NCBI GenBank assembly: GCA_019313505.1
Contig: JAFDBA010000015.1
Span: forward strand, 1-19,780
From: Deltaproteobacteria bacterium
GTDB taxonomy: Bacteria > Desulfobacterota > Desulfobacteria > Desulfobacterales > UBA11574
DNA length: 19,780 nt
Direction: 5' to 3'
Shown: positions 13,455 to 19,780 of the stretch, piece by piece
Numbering within the stretch: position 1 is the stretch's first letter
Layout of the letters: each line of letters starts with the position of its first letter
Made by a program: the position numbers and the translations under genes
Notes under the pieces: model-generated
The model's database searches: none
Told to the model about the DNA's origin: nothing
What the model saw: only the letters and a program-made list of their open reading frames with translations

Positions 13455-14360
13455 TTATGTCAGCTTCAAGAGGTTCAAAAGCCGGTCAAGATCGTCATTG
13501 TTGTAAAATGCGATTTCGACCTTCCCTTTTTGCCCCCGCCTTTTGATCTGAACTTTGGTTCCGAAGCGACGGGAAAGTTCATCCGCCAAGCTTAAAAAGT
13601 ATCGTTGTTCCGAATTGGTTGAAGACTTTTTCGGTTTTTTCTTTTCCGCTTTTAAACTCTTAATCAGATTTTCAGTTTCCCTGACCGAGAGTCCTTTAGA
13701 AACAACTGCCTTCCATGCCGCATTTTGCTGGGCTGAATTCGAGGCACCCAGCAACGCCCGTGCATGCCCCATACTCAAAGCGCCATCCTTTATGCTGGCC
13801 TTGATTTGTTCGGACAACTGTCGAAGCCTTAAAAAATTGGCTACAGCCGACCTGCTTTTCCCGACACGTGCCGCGGCCTGATCCTGGGTAAGGTCGAATT
13901 TGGTAATAAGCTGATAGTAAGCCTCAGCCTCTTCCACGGGATTCAAATCTTCTCTTTGTACATTTTCAACAATGGACATTTCCAGAAGATCTGTGTCAGT
14001 GATAGTCTTGACAATAACCGGCACCTGGTCAAGTCCGGCCTTTTTTGCGCCACGGAGGCGTCTTTCACCTGTGACAAGTTCATAACCGTTTTCATCTTTT
14101 CTAACCAAAAGGGGCTGAATAATTCCATGTTCTTTAATAGAGCGGGCCATTCCTTCCAGTTCACCCTCGGAAAACTGCATGCGGGGTTGGTAACGATTCG
14201 GGCGAATCAGTTCTATATGACACTGAAAATATTCCTTTGATACACTTTCAACATATTCGATATCAGGCAATAGGGCATCAAGGCCTCTTCCCAGGGCAAT
14301 TTTTCTTCTTTTTTTTGAACTTGGCCTGGTTTCTTTTTCTCTCTTTTTCTCTTTTTTCAT
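13455..14360 (-). CDS. parB: Chromosome-partitioning protein ParB
   Basis: ParB/Spo0J is a CTP-dependent DNA clamp that loads at parS and spreads, working with ParA in chromosome segregation. The 301-residue protein starts with the basic segment leading to ALGRGLDALLPD (22-33), typical of chromosomal ParB. Then come the CTP-binding ParB/Srx boxes, including RYQPRMQF (56-63) and GERRLRG (98-104), and ENVQREDLNP (132-141). The helix-turn-helix is around 157-180 (TQDQAAARVGKSRSAVANFL). The C-terminus (from about 255) is the dimerisation part. The start at 14360 has no clear ribosome site. parA lies 77 bases upstream and the NYN gene 12 bases downstream. No canonical parS (TGTTTCACGTGAAACA) was found in the window. 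Confidence 0.96.
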   Translation of the reverse strand: MKKEKKREKETRPSSKKRRKIALGRGLDALLPDIEYVESVSKEYFQCHIELIRPNRYQPRMQFSEGELEGMARSIKEHGIIQPLLVRKDENGYELVTGERRLRGAKKAGLDQVPVIVKTITDTDLLEMSIVENVQREDLNPVEEAEAYYQLITKFDLTQDQAAARVGKSRSAVANFLRLRQLSEQIKASIKDGALSMGHARALLGASNSAQQNAAWKAVVSKGLSVRETENLIKSLKAEKKKPKKSSTNSEQRYFLSLADELSRRFGTKVQIKRRGQKGKVEIAFYNNDDLDRLLNLLKLT

Positions 14361-14437
14361 ATTGATTTAATGAGTAAATTTAGTGGTTTATTATTAAAAG
14401 CGATAATTGTTTCAAAGGACTGTATTGATGCCTTTGA

Positions 14438-15232
14438 TCAAGATAGACGGCAGAATTCGTTTCCCATTATCTCTTTTGCCAGATTAAAATAGCTTTGTGC
14501 CCCCGGGGAAGTGACATCATACAGCAAAATCGGCTTCCCGAAACTTGGAGCTTCACCCAACCGTACATTTCTGGGAACCATGGTCTTGAATACCATGTGC
14601 TTAAAATATCTTTCAGCATCTTCAGCAACCTGGTGGGACAGGTTTGTCCTTTTATCAAACATGGTAAGAAGTATACCGACTATTTTCAGTTTTGGATTCA
14701 GATTATGCTTGATACGTTTCATGGTCTGTAAAAGTTGCCCCAGGCCCTCCAGTGCATAAAATTCACACTGAAGAGGAATAAGCATAAAATCGGCCGCAGT
14801 CAAAGCGTTGACCGTAAGAAGACTCAATGAGGGCGGGCAGTCAATTATAATGTATTCAAATGAATCAGCAAGTTGGGCCAAAAGTTTCTTTAAAACCATT
14901 TCACGTTTCGGTTTTGACATCATTTCCACTTCAAAACCGATAAGCTCCACCCTTGAGGGGATAATTTTCAAGGTATCTATGTCGCTGTTCAAAACCAGAT
15001 TCCTGGCAGCAACCTGACCAATCATACCATGGTATAAAGTATGATAAATACTGTTTTTGTCGATGCCAAGACCGGTGGTGGCATTGCCCTGGGGATCGCA
15101 ATCCACAAGGAGAGTTCTTTTTTCCGAAACCGCCAGCGCTGCGGATAGATTTACCGCTGTAGTCGTTTTGCCCACGCCACCTTTCTGGTTAGCTATACAT
15201 ATAATATGTGCCATCTTTGGTAGCTTTAACAT
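14438..15232 (-). CDS. parA: Chromosome-partitioning ATPase ParA (Soj)
   Basis: ParA is a Walker-type ATPase that binds nucleoid DNA and is stimulated by ParB during segregation. In the 264-residue form drawn here, the deviant Walker A is KGGVGKTT (17-24), the Walker A' region is DCDPQGN (44-50), and Walker B is IIIDCPPS (128-135). The short N-terminus, without a DNA-binding HTH, marks the chromosomal Soj type (class Ib-like) rather than plasmid type Ia. Two starts are possible: ATG at 15232 or ATG at 15214 (MAHIICIANQKGG), which fits the usual length slightly better. Neither has a strong ribosome site. The upstream region contains tandem heptamers and a 146-bp foldback element. Confidence 0.96.
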   Translation of the reverse strand: MLKLPKMAHIICIANQKGGVGKTTTAVNLSAALAVSEKRTLLVDCDPQGNATTGLGIDKNSIYHTLYHGMIGQVAARNLVLNSDIDTLKIIPSRVELIGFEVEMMSKPKREMVLKKLLAQLADSFEYIIIDCPPSLSLLTVNALTAADFMLIPLQCEFYALEGLGQLLQTMKRIKHNLNPKLKIVGILLTMFDKRTNLSHQVAEDAERYFKHMVFKTMVPRNVRLGEAPSFGKPILLYDVTSPGAQSYFNLAKEIMGNEFCRLS

Positions 15233-15267
15233 AAAATATCAAGTTTGAAAAGTATGAATATATATGT

Positions 15268-15288
15268 ATTGACTATTGACGATTGAAT
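15268..15288. repeat. Three tandem heptamers ATTGACT / ATTGACG / ATTGAAT
   Basis: Three head-to-tail 7-bp units lie 36-56 bases upstream of the first possible parA start. They may be binding sites for a regulator or a chance low-complexity run. The second unit also supplies the TTGACG of a possible plus-strand promoter. Confidence 0.45.
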
Positions 15289-15303
15289 TAAAAGCAATAT
15301 ATT
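15276..15303 (+). promoter_or_regulatory. Candidate promoter towards the M48 protease gene
   Basis: TTGACG (15276-15281) and TATATT (15298-15303) are 16 bases apart and each matches five of six consensus bases. If used, the transcript would carry the whole 146-base foldback in its leader before the start codon at 15568. Confidence 0.35.
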
Positions 15304-15327
15304 TAGGACATATACTGATGAACCAGC

Positions 15328-15473
15328 TAGTTTCCATTCATAAATGGCTATTTTTCCGATGAGCGGCGTTCTCCGCGGGTTTCCGCCTCGACGTACAGAA
15401 AGTACGCCTCGGGCGAAAACCCTTGTGCGGCCTTGCTCATCGAAAAAATTCCTCATTTATAAATTGGAAACTA
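15328..15473. mobile_element. Foldback element, family 3 (146 bp)
   Basis: The left arm starts TAGTTTCCATTCATAAATG and the complement of the right arm starts TAGTTTCCAATTTATAAATG. The arms stay similar for about 37 bases to a shared CGATGAGC. Inside, GGGTTTCCGCC pairs with GGGCGAAAACCC, and GTAC arms close on an AGAAA loop (15396-15400). The whole element is therefore one long interrupted hairpin. No convincing target duplication flanks it. It has no coding capacity and lies in the parA/M48 divergent region. Confidence 0.75.
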
Positions 15474-15567
15474 CTTAGTGCTCAAATGTATTTATGGATG
15501 GGCACAAGTTATGAAATCGCCAAACACTGAACACCAAATACAAACCACTCTCATTTATAAGGTGTGA

Positions 15568-16968
15568 ATGAAATTTGTCAGGAAATCACTTTTGCTCTGT
15601 TCGGCTTTGATTATTATTGTTGGCATTTTTGCTCCTAAAGGGGCTTTGAGTATTACCATACAAGAGGAAAAAGAAATGTCACGTGAAGTGATGAAGGTCA
15701 TTTTACGACATTATGATATTATTAAGGACCCTTTAATTGTTAACTATATTAATAAAATAGGCCAAGAAATCGTATCGGTCCTTCCGCCCCAGCCTTTTAT
15801 TTATCATTTTTATGTAATAAAAGAAGATTCTTATAATGCTTTTGCAACCCCTGCGGGACATGTTTTTGTAAACAGCGGTTTGTTGGAAGCTATGGAGAAT
15901 GAAGAAGAGCTGGCCGGGATACTTTCACATGAAATAGCTCATGTTGTGTGCCGTCATATTTCCCAGAAAATAGAAAGATCAGAAAAGATAGGAGTCGCAA
16001 CGCTTGCCGGAATTGCGGCCGGTATATTACTCGGGGTTGGAGGATCTGTAGCGGCAGCCAATGCGTTAACCCTCGGGTCTGCGGCTGCCGGTCAATCTGT
16101 AGCGCTTGCCTACAGCCGTGATGATGAGTTCCAGGCGGACCAGATCGGGCTCATATGTCTGACCAAAGCAGGGTACAATGGAGAAGGATTGCTTTTGATG
16201 CTGCAAAAACTTAGGAGCAAACGATGGTTCGGTCCGGATCAGATTCCCACTTATCTTAGCACACATCCTGGCACAGAGGAACGAATGGTCAATATTGACA
16301 CCTGGCTTGAACAAAACAAAAAGACAAAAGCACACATTGACCCTTATAATTTTGCAAGGGTTCATACCCGGCTTGTTGCTGTTTACGGGGATAAGAGTTT
16401 TGCATTAAGAAAGTTTAAGGCAGAGGTTAAAAACCACCCCGAAGATTCTTTGGCACAATACGGATACGGGCTGATTCTGGCGAGGACAGGTAATCGGAAA
16501 GATGCCATGGGTCACCTTAAAATAGCACTGGAGAAAAATGCTTTCGATCCATATATGTTGAAAGATCTCGGCCGGGTTTATTTTCTCGACGGCCGGTATC
16601 AGGAAGCATTAAACATGCTGGAAAGCGCCGCAGACGTTTCCTCTGACGATCCTGAAGTATTTTTTTATCTTGGGCGCACACAGATGGAGCTTGGACGTTT
16701 ACACGAGGCGGCAATTACATTTGAAGAACTCATCGCAAAAAAATATGATTATCCCCGGGCGTTTTATTCCCTTGGTGAAACCTATGGCAAGTTGGGCAGG
16801 CTGGATGAGGCTCATTATTACCTGGGTACTTATTACAAGAAAAAAAATGATTTTAAAAATGCGTTGTTCCACTTGAAAAGAGCTCTGGAGAATATGAGTG
16901 ATCCGGACAAAAGGGAAAAAATCGAGAAGATGCTAAAAGAGATTCACGGAGAAAAGAGATCGTCATAG
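15568..16968 (+). CDS. Secreted M48-family metalloprotease with TPR repeats (BepA-like)
   Basis: A 466-residue exported zinc protease. An N-terminal signal peptide (about residues 1-28, basic MKFVRK then a hydrophobic core, ending near GALS) sends it to the periplasm. The catalytic motif is H121-E122-I-A-H125, and the third zinc ligand is probably E187 in DDEFQAD (185-191). STHPGTEERM (231-240) is the conserved loop of the BepA/LoiP-type M48 group. Residues ~290-460 form at least four TPR-like repeats (for example DGRYQEALNMLESAA and GRLHEAAITFEELI), as in BepA, which checks outer-membrane protein assembly. BepA-like function is inferred from architecture. AAGGTG lies just upstream of the ATG. 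The gene stands alone, divergent from parA and convergent with fusA. Confidence 0.93.
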   Translation: MKFVRKSLLLCSALIIIVGIFAPKGALSITIQEEKEMSREVMKVILRHYDIIKDPLIVNYINKIGQEIVSVLPPQPFIYHFYVIKEDSYNAFATPAGHVFVNSGLLEAMENEEELAGILSHEIAHVVCRHISQKIERSEKIGVATLAGIAAGILLGVGGSVAAANALTLGSAAAGQSVALAYSRDDEFQADQIGLICLTKAGYNGEGLLLMLQKLRSKRWFGPDQIPTYLSTHPGTEERMVNIDTWLEQNKKTKAHIDPYNFARVHTRLVAVYGDKSFALRKFKAEVKNHPEDSLAQYGYGLILARTGNRKDAMGHLKIALEKNAFDPYMLKDLGRVYFLDGRYQEALNMLESAADVSSDDPEVFFYLGRTQMELGRLHEAAITFEELIAKKYDYPRAFYSLGETYGKLGRLDEAHYYLGTYYKKKNDFKNALFHLKRALENMSDPDKREKIEKMLKEIHGEKRSS

Positions 16969-16995
16969 AGGACTTTCGCATCTGTTACAGTGTTT

Positions 16996-19029
16996 TTAGA
17001 TACGATCAAAATGGGAAAATTGCATGGTAAAAGTTCCTCGGCCCTGGGTAGCTGATCGTAATGATGTTGAGTAACCGAACATACGTGATAGAGGAACAAT
17101 CGCCTTTATAACTACCGCTTCCACCTTGTGATCTATGGATTCAACTTTCCCGTTGCGGGAATTAAGATCTCCGATAACGTCTCCCATAAAATCTTCAGGA
17201 ACAAAAATTTCAACATTCATAATCGGATCTAAAAGAAACGGTTTACCGTGGGCAAGGGCCGTTTTGCATGCCATGGATCCACTGACCGTATAGGCCAATT
17301 CCGTGCCCAGGGATTCCTTGAATAAACCCCCTGTGAGGATCGCTTTAACATCCACCACCGGATAGCCCATTAAGGCCCCGCTTTCCAAAGATTCCATGAC
17401 ACCTTTTTCAATGGCAGGAATAAAAATATCCGGGATTATTTCCTCGCCAATTTCAGAGCTGAACCTGTTTTGGCTGCCACGGTCCAGAGGTATCAGTTTT
17501 AGCGTAACTTTGGCAAAGTGACGCTGTCCCGCAATTTCCCTGTCAAATACGGCCGATCCATTACCCTCTTTTTCAATGCTTTCCCTGTAAACAACCTGGG
17601 GTTTTCCCACATTTACGTTGGTTTTGAATTCACGCTGCATGCGACTGATAATGACTTCAAGGTGAAGCTCACCCATTCCGGACAAAATTGTTTGACCGGT
17701 GTCTTCATCCTTTTTAAGTTTCAGAGTCGGGTCTTCGGCCATAAATTTTTCGAATACCTGATCCAGTTTTTCCTGATCGGCATGTGTTTTAGGCTCTATT
17801 GCAACGGAAATTACAGGCTCGTAAAACTCCATTTTTTCCAGTAAAACCGGGTGGTCAACGGAGCATAGCGTTTCGCCTGTGGAGGATTCTTTCAATCCGA
17901 CAACCCCCACAATACTTCCGGCGCCGGCGGAATCGATGCGTTCTCTCTTGTTGGCATGCATCCGTAAGATACGGGAAAGTTTTTCATTTGTTTTGCGGGA
18001 AGGGTTATAGGAATTTTCTTTGGTATGCATCTTTCCGCTGTAAATTCTGACATAGGAAAGCTTGCGTCCTTCGATCATGGCTACTTTGAATATGAGTGCC
18101 ACAAGTGGGTCTGTATCTTTGGCTCTGCATTCAATAATCTCATCGGTTTCAGGATGTACTCCTTTAATGGGCGGAACATCGACGGGACTGGGAAGGAAAT
18201 CCACAATAGAGCTAAGGAGAGGCTGTATCCCTTTATTTTTCAGTGCGCTGCCGCATAGCACCGGTACCAGTTTCAGATCTATGGTTGCCCTTCGTATGGC
18301 AGTAAGCAGGCTCTCAATTGCAACCGGGGTTTCTGATAAATAATCCTCCATAATATCATCATCAACTTCAGCAATTGTTTCAATAAGTTTGTCGCGATAT
18401 TTTTTGGCGGTTTCAAGAAAATCAAAGGGTATTTCTTCGGTTGTGTATGTTTCTCCCAGGGTGTCATCTTCCCATAGAATCTGTTTCATATTGATCAGAT
18501 CGATAATGCCGGCAAAGTCATCTTCCGATCCCACCGGCAGTTGTAAAATAAGTGGGTTGGCATGCAGTCTGTTTTTCATCATTTCAATGGTTTTAAAAAA
18601 ACTTGCACCGACTCTGTCCAGTTTATTGATAAAGGCTATCTTTGGGACAAGATATTTGTCTGCCTGTCGCCATACTGTCTCCGACTGGGGTTCCACACCG
18701 CCAACCGCGCAAAAGACTCCGATGGCGCCGTCAAGCACCCTCAATGAACGTTCCACTTCGATTGTAAAATCGACATGCCCCGGCGTATCTATTATCTGGA
18801 TGTCATTTCCCTTCCAGTGGCAGGTGGTAACAGCAGAGGTAATTGTAATACCCCGTTCCTGTTCATCAGGCATCCAGTCCATTATTGCTTCACCGTTATG
18901 AACCTCGCCGATTTTGTGGGAACGGCCCGTATAGTAAAGTATACGCTCAGTTATCGTTGTCTTGCCGGCGTCAATATGGGCTATAATTCCGATATTCCGT
19001 ATATTTTTGATGTGAGTCTTTTTTTTCAT
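16996..19029 (-). CDS. fusA: Elongation factor G (stand-alone copy)
   Basis: A translational GTPase of 677 residues, slightly shorter than typical EF-G (about 690-700). The G motifs are intact: AHIDAGKTT (17-25), GITIT (60-64), DTPGH (81-85, catalytic H85), NKLD (135-138) and GSA near 262. Domains II-V follow, including GMGELHLEVIISRMQREF in domain III and the C-terminal domain IV/V block ending FTMQFSHFDRI. It is not next to rpsL, rpsG or tuf, so it is likely an additional EF-G paralogue, which could serve translocation, recycling or a stress role; the sequence alone does not decide. Its ATG overlaps the stop of the upstream GerMN gene (ATGA at 19029-19026). No Shine-Dalgarno site is obvious, which suggests translation by re-initiation. 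Confidence 0.95.
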   Translation of the reverse strand: MKKKTHIKNIRNIGIIAHIDAGKTTITERILYYTGRSHKIGEVHNGEAIMDWMPDEQERGITITSAVTTCHWKGNDIQIIDTPGHVDFTIEVERSLRVLDGAIGVFCAVGGVEPQSETVWRQADKYLVPKIAFINKLDRVGASFFKTIEMMKNRLHANPLILQLPVGSEDDFAGIIDLINMKQILWEDDTLGETYTTEEIPFDFLETAKKYRDKLIETIAEVDDDIMEDYLSETPVAIESLLTAIRRATIDLKLVPVLCGSALKNKGIQPLLSSIVDFLPSPVDVPPIKGVHPETDEIIECRAKDTDPLVALIFKVAMIEGRKLSYVRIYSGKMHTKENSYNPSRKTNEKLSRILRMHANKRERIDSAGAGSIVGVVGLKESSTGETLCSVDHPVLLEKMEFYEPVISVAIEPKTHADQEKLDQVFEKFMAEDPTLKLKKDEDTGQTILSGMGELHLEVIISRMQREFKTNVNVGKPQVVYRESIEKEGNGSAVFDREIAGQRHFAKVTLKLIPLDRGSQNRFSSEIGEEIIPDIFIPAIEKGVMESLESGALMGYPVVDVKAILTGGLFKESLGTELAYTVSGSMACKTALAHGKPFLLDPIMNVEIFVPEDFMGDVIGDLNSRNGKVESIDHKVEAVVIKAIVPLSRMFGYSTSLRSATQGRGTFTMQFSHFDRI

Positions 19030-19595
19030 CGTATCAAAAGCATATTTGCTTTAAAGGGAAAACTAAGATCAATATGACCGGCCAGGGTCATAGATTCACG
19101 TCCACCTATCAATATTTTTACGGCATCGATTTCAGGGATATTCAATATTAATGAATTAACGATTGAGTATATCGTAAAAAGTTCTGATTTTATTCCACCG
19201 GGATGAGAGTCTTTTATTACATTTGATATATCGACATAAGCTGTTCTGTCCCGAGTAACGTAGAGTGTTCTGATAGTTGTACCTGCGGGAATTGTTCTCA
19301 TAAACCCTTCCCGTGGACCGTCTATCAAGGCCTCGATAATATTTTTAGCAAATTCGACGGGATTGTCAGAATGAACAAGAGTCCTTTCTTCTGATGTCAG
19401 AAACGAATTGCTTTTATCATAAAAATAGAGATGGACAACCAATTTATCCGAATATTGTGTGTCCGTTATTTGGATATTTTGCTTAAATTGATCCTCAGCC
19501 GAGGCTTTTAAGGGTATATTCAATAGCGCCATGCATAGAGCGCTAAGAGCAATAACAACTAAAACAGCATATATTGCATGGCATTTTGTAATCAT
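19026..19595 (-). CDS. Exported GerMN-domain protein
   Basis: A 189-residue protein with an N-terminal hydrophobic segment (about 8-30) and a likely signal peptidase site after KASA (30-33). The rest is a GerMN domain, known from spore germination protein GerM and from LpqB-type lipoproteins and thought to bind peptidoglycan or ligands. Family-like blocks are VVHLYFYDKSNSFLTSEERT, NIIEALIDGPREGFMRTIPAGT, YVDISNVIKD and TIYSIVNSLI-NIPEIDAVKILIGGRE. Small GerMN proteins of this layout occur in non-sporing Deltaproteobacteria. The start at 19595 has only a weak AGG upstream. It shares the ATGA overlap with the EF-G gene, so it is the first gene of that operon. Confidence 0.88.
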   Translation of the reverse strand: MITKCHAIYAVLVVIALSALCMALLNIPLKASAEDQFKQNIQITDTQYSDKLVVHLYFYDKSNSFLTSEERTLVHSDNPVEFAKNIIEALIDGPREGFMRTIPAGTTIRTLYVTRDRTAYVDISNVIKDSHPGGIKSELFTIYSIVNSLILNIPEIDAVKILIGGRESMTLAGHIDLSFPFKANMLLIR

Positions 19596-19627
19596 GATTT
19601 AATACCTGATTTAAATAATGAGATGAT

Positions 19628-19656
19628 TTTTTAAGCCAATACACTTGTGATGTCAA
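19628..19656 (-). promoter_or_regulatory. Candidate promoter of the GerMN-fusA operon
   Basis: On the minus strand a perfect TTGACA (19656-19651) is followed after 17 bases by TAAAAA (19633-19628), which matches four of six -10 positions. It ends 33 bases upstream of the GerMN start codon. Confidence 0.5.
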
Positions 19657-19693
19657 GAGCGGAAGGGCATCCGTGATATACAATAATACAAAT

Positions 19694-19728
19694 AAAAAAA
19701 GGCCGGTCCCACAGACCAACCTTTTTTT
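19694..19728 (-). terminator. Terminator after tRNA-Ala
   Basis: AAAAAAAGG and CCTTTTTTT pair around a GGTC/GACC inner stem with a small internal loop (CC opposite AA). The A and T runs make it usable on both strands. On the minus strand it follows the tRNA 3' end by 7 bases. Confidence 0.8.
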
Positions 19729-19735
19729 AGATATT

Positions 19736-19780
19736 TGGTGGAGCTGAACGGGATCGAACCGTCGGCCTCATGACTGCCAG
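19736..19780 (-). tRNA. tRNA-Ala (anticodon GGC), 3' part only
   Basis: The window edge cuts the gene at about nucleotide 32. On the minus strand the visible part reads anticodon loop CTGGCAG with anticodon GGC (complement at 19776-19778), variable region, a T arm with loop TTCGATC, acceptor strand CAGCTCC, discriminator A and an encoded CCA (19738-19736). U at position 70 (complement A19742) and discriminator A agree with alanine identity (G3-U70). The 5' half lies beyond the window. Confidence 0.9.

Larger units (their letters stand above)
15233..15567. other. Divergent intergenic region between parA and the M48 gene
   Basis: These 335 bases hold no gene I can support; a 76-residue frame across 15226-15456 is only a translation of the foldback element. 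From left to right they contain an AT-rich stretch with three tandem heptamers (15268-15288), a possible plus-strand promoter (15276-15303) and the 146-bp foldback element (15328-15473). About 95 bases without clear structure then lead to the M48 ribosome site. Confidence 0.65.

Noticed and set aside
13444..13457. AACTTAACTTGTTA between NYN and parB, also found in the valS palindrome
   Set aside because: The right half of the palindrome is not completed here, and the stretch includes the parB stop codon; probably coincidence.
15024..15035. Palindrome ATACCATGGTAT inside parA, identical to 11883-11894 upstream of ispH-ubiA
   Set aside because: The parA copy is explained by codons for Tyr-His-Gly, and two 12-mers alone do not show a shared operator.
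15226..15456. Minus-strand 76-codon frame upstream of parA
   Set aside because: It only reads through the 146-bp foldback element and has no independent support.
19167..19180. TCGTAAAAAGTTC within the GerMN gene, resembling the family-2 repeat end
   Set aside because: It lies in conserved coding sequence and lacks the flanking repeat bases.
1..19780. CRISPR array, toxin-antitoxin pair, restriction or other defence locus
   Set aside because: No regularly spaced repeats and no nuclease, methylase or transposase genes with recognisable motifs. The NYN and Smr nucleases sit in housekeeping-type contexts without a partner.

Overview
The window looks like chromosomal DNA from an anaerobic deltaproteobacterium-type organism, probably Desulfobacterota and close to the Desulfobacterales. 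This is inferred from the gene set: CooT-like and DUF3842 proteins, a CoA-disulfide/persulfide reductase with a rhodanese tail, the MEP-pathway enzyme IspH, and chromosomal-type ParAB. The moderate, AT-leaning composition and many small foldback repeats between genes also fit. The lineage is not proven by any marker gene here.

Layout from left to right. Positions 1-4070 hold valS (minus) and an acidic, internally duplicated protein of unknown function (minus), separated by a strong terminator. From 4070, rsmE and tRNA-Phe(GAA) run on the plus strand. Immediately after tRNA-Phe comes a decayed accessory patch (about 4943-7330). It holds the C-terminal relic of a tyrosine recombinase that ends 22 bp from the tRNA, a 180-bp foldback element with a 5-bp target duplication, a flavin-reductase-like gene, a 95-bp foldback element with a 6-bp duplication, and two related arginine-rich small proteins. 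One of these small proteins is only 51 residues long and is followed by its own terminator. A small Smr-domain gene (minus) and plsY (plus) follow.

Positions 8403-11880 (minus) form a two-gene unit. The first gene fuses IspH to a UbiA-type membrane prenyltransferase, and the second encodes an FAD-dependent CoA-disulfide/persulfide reductase with a rhodanese domain. Positions 12113-15232 (minus) form a second co-directional cluster: parA, parB, a NYN/YacP-like RNase, a DUF3842 protein and a CooT-like protein, closed by a terminator at 11983-12024. The parA upstream region contains a 146-bp foldback element that also lies in front of a plus-strand secreted M48 metalloprotease with TPR repeats. 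The right end carries a GerMN-domain protein overlapping a stand-alone EF-G gene by ATGA (minus), then a terminator and the 3' part of tRNA-Ala(GGC), cut by the window edge.

The most noteworthy items are the IspH-UbiA fusion and its reductase partner, the integrase scar at tRNA-Phe, the tandem RRSG-type miniature proteins, and at least three families of small mobile-looking repeats. One of these is a 44-bp module present twice with only two differences. I found no CRISPR array, rRNA, intact transposase or recognisable defence system.
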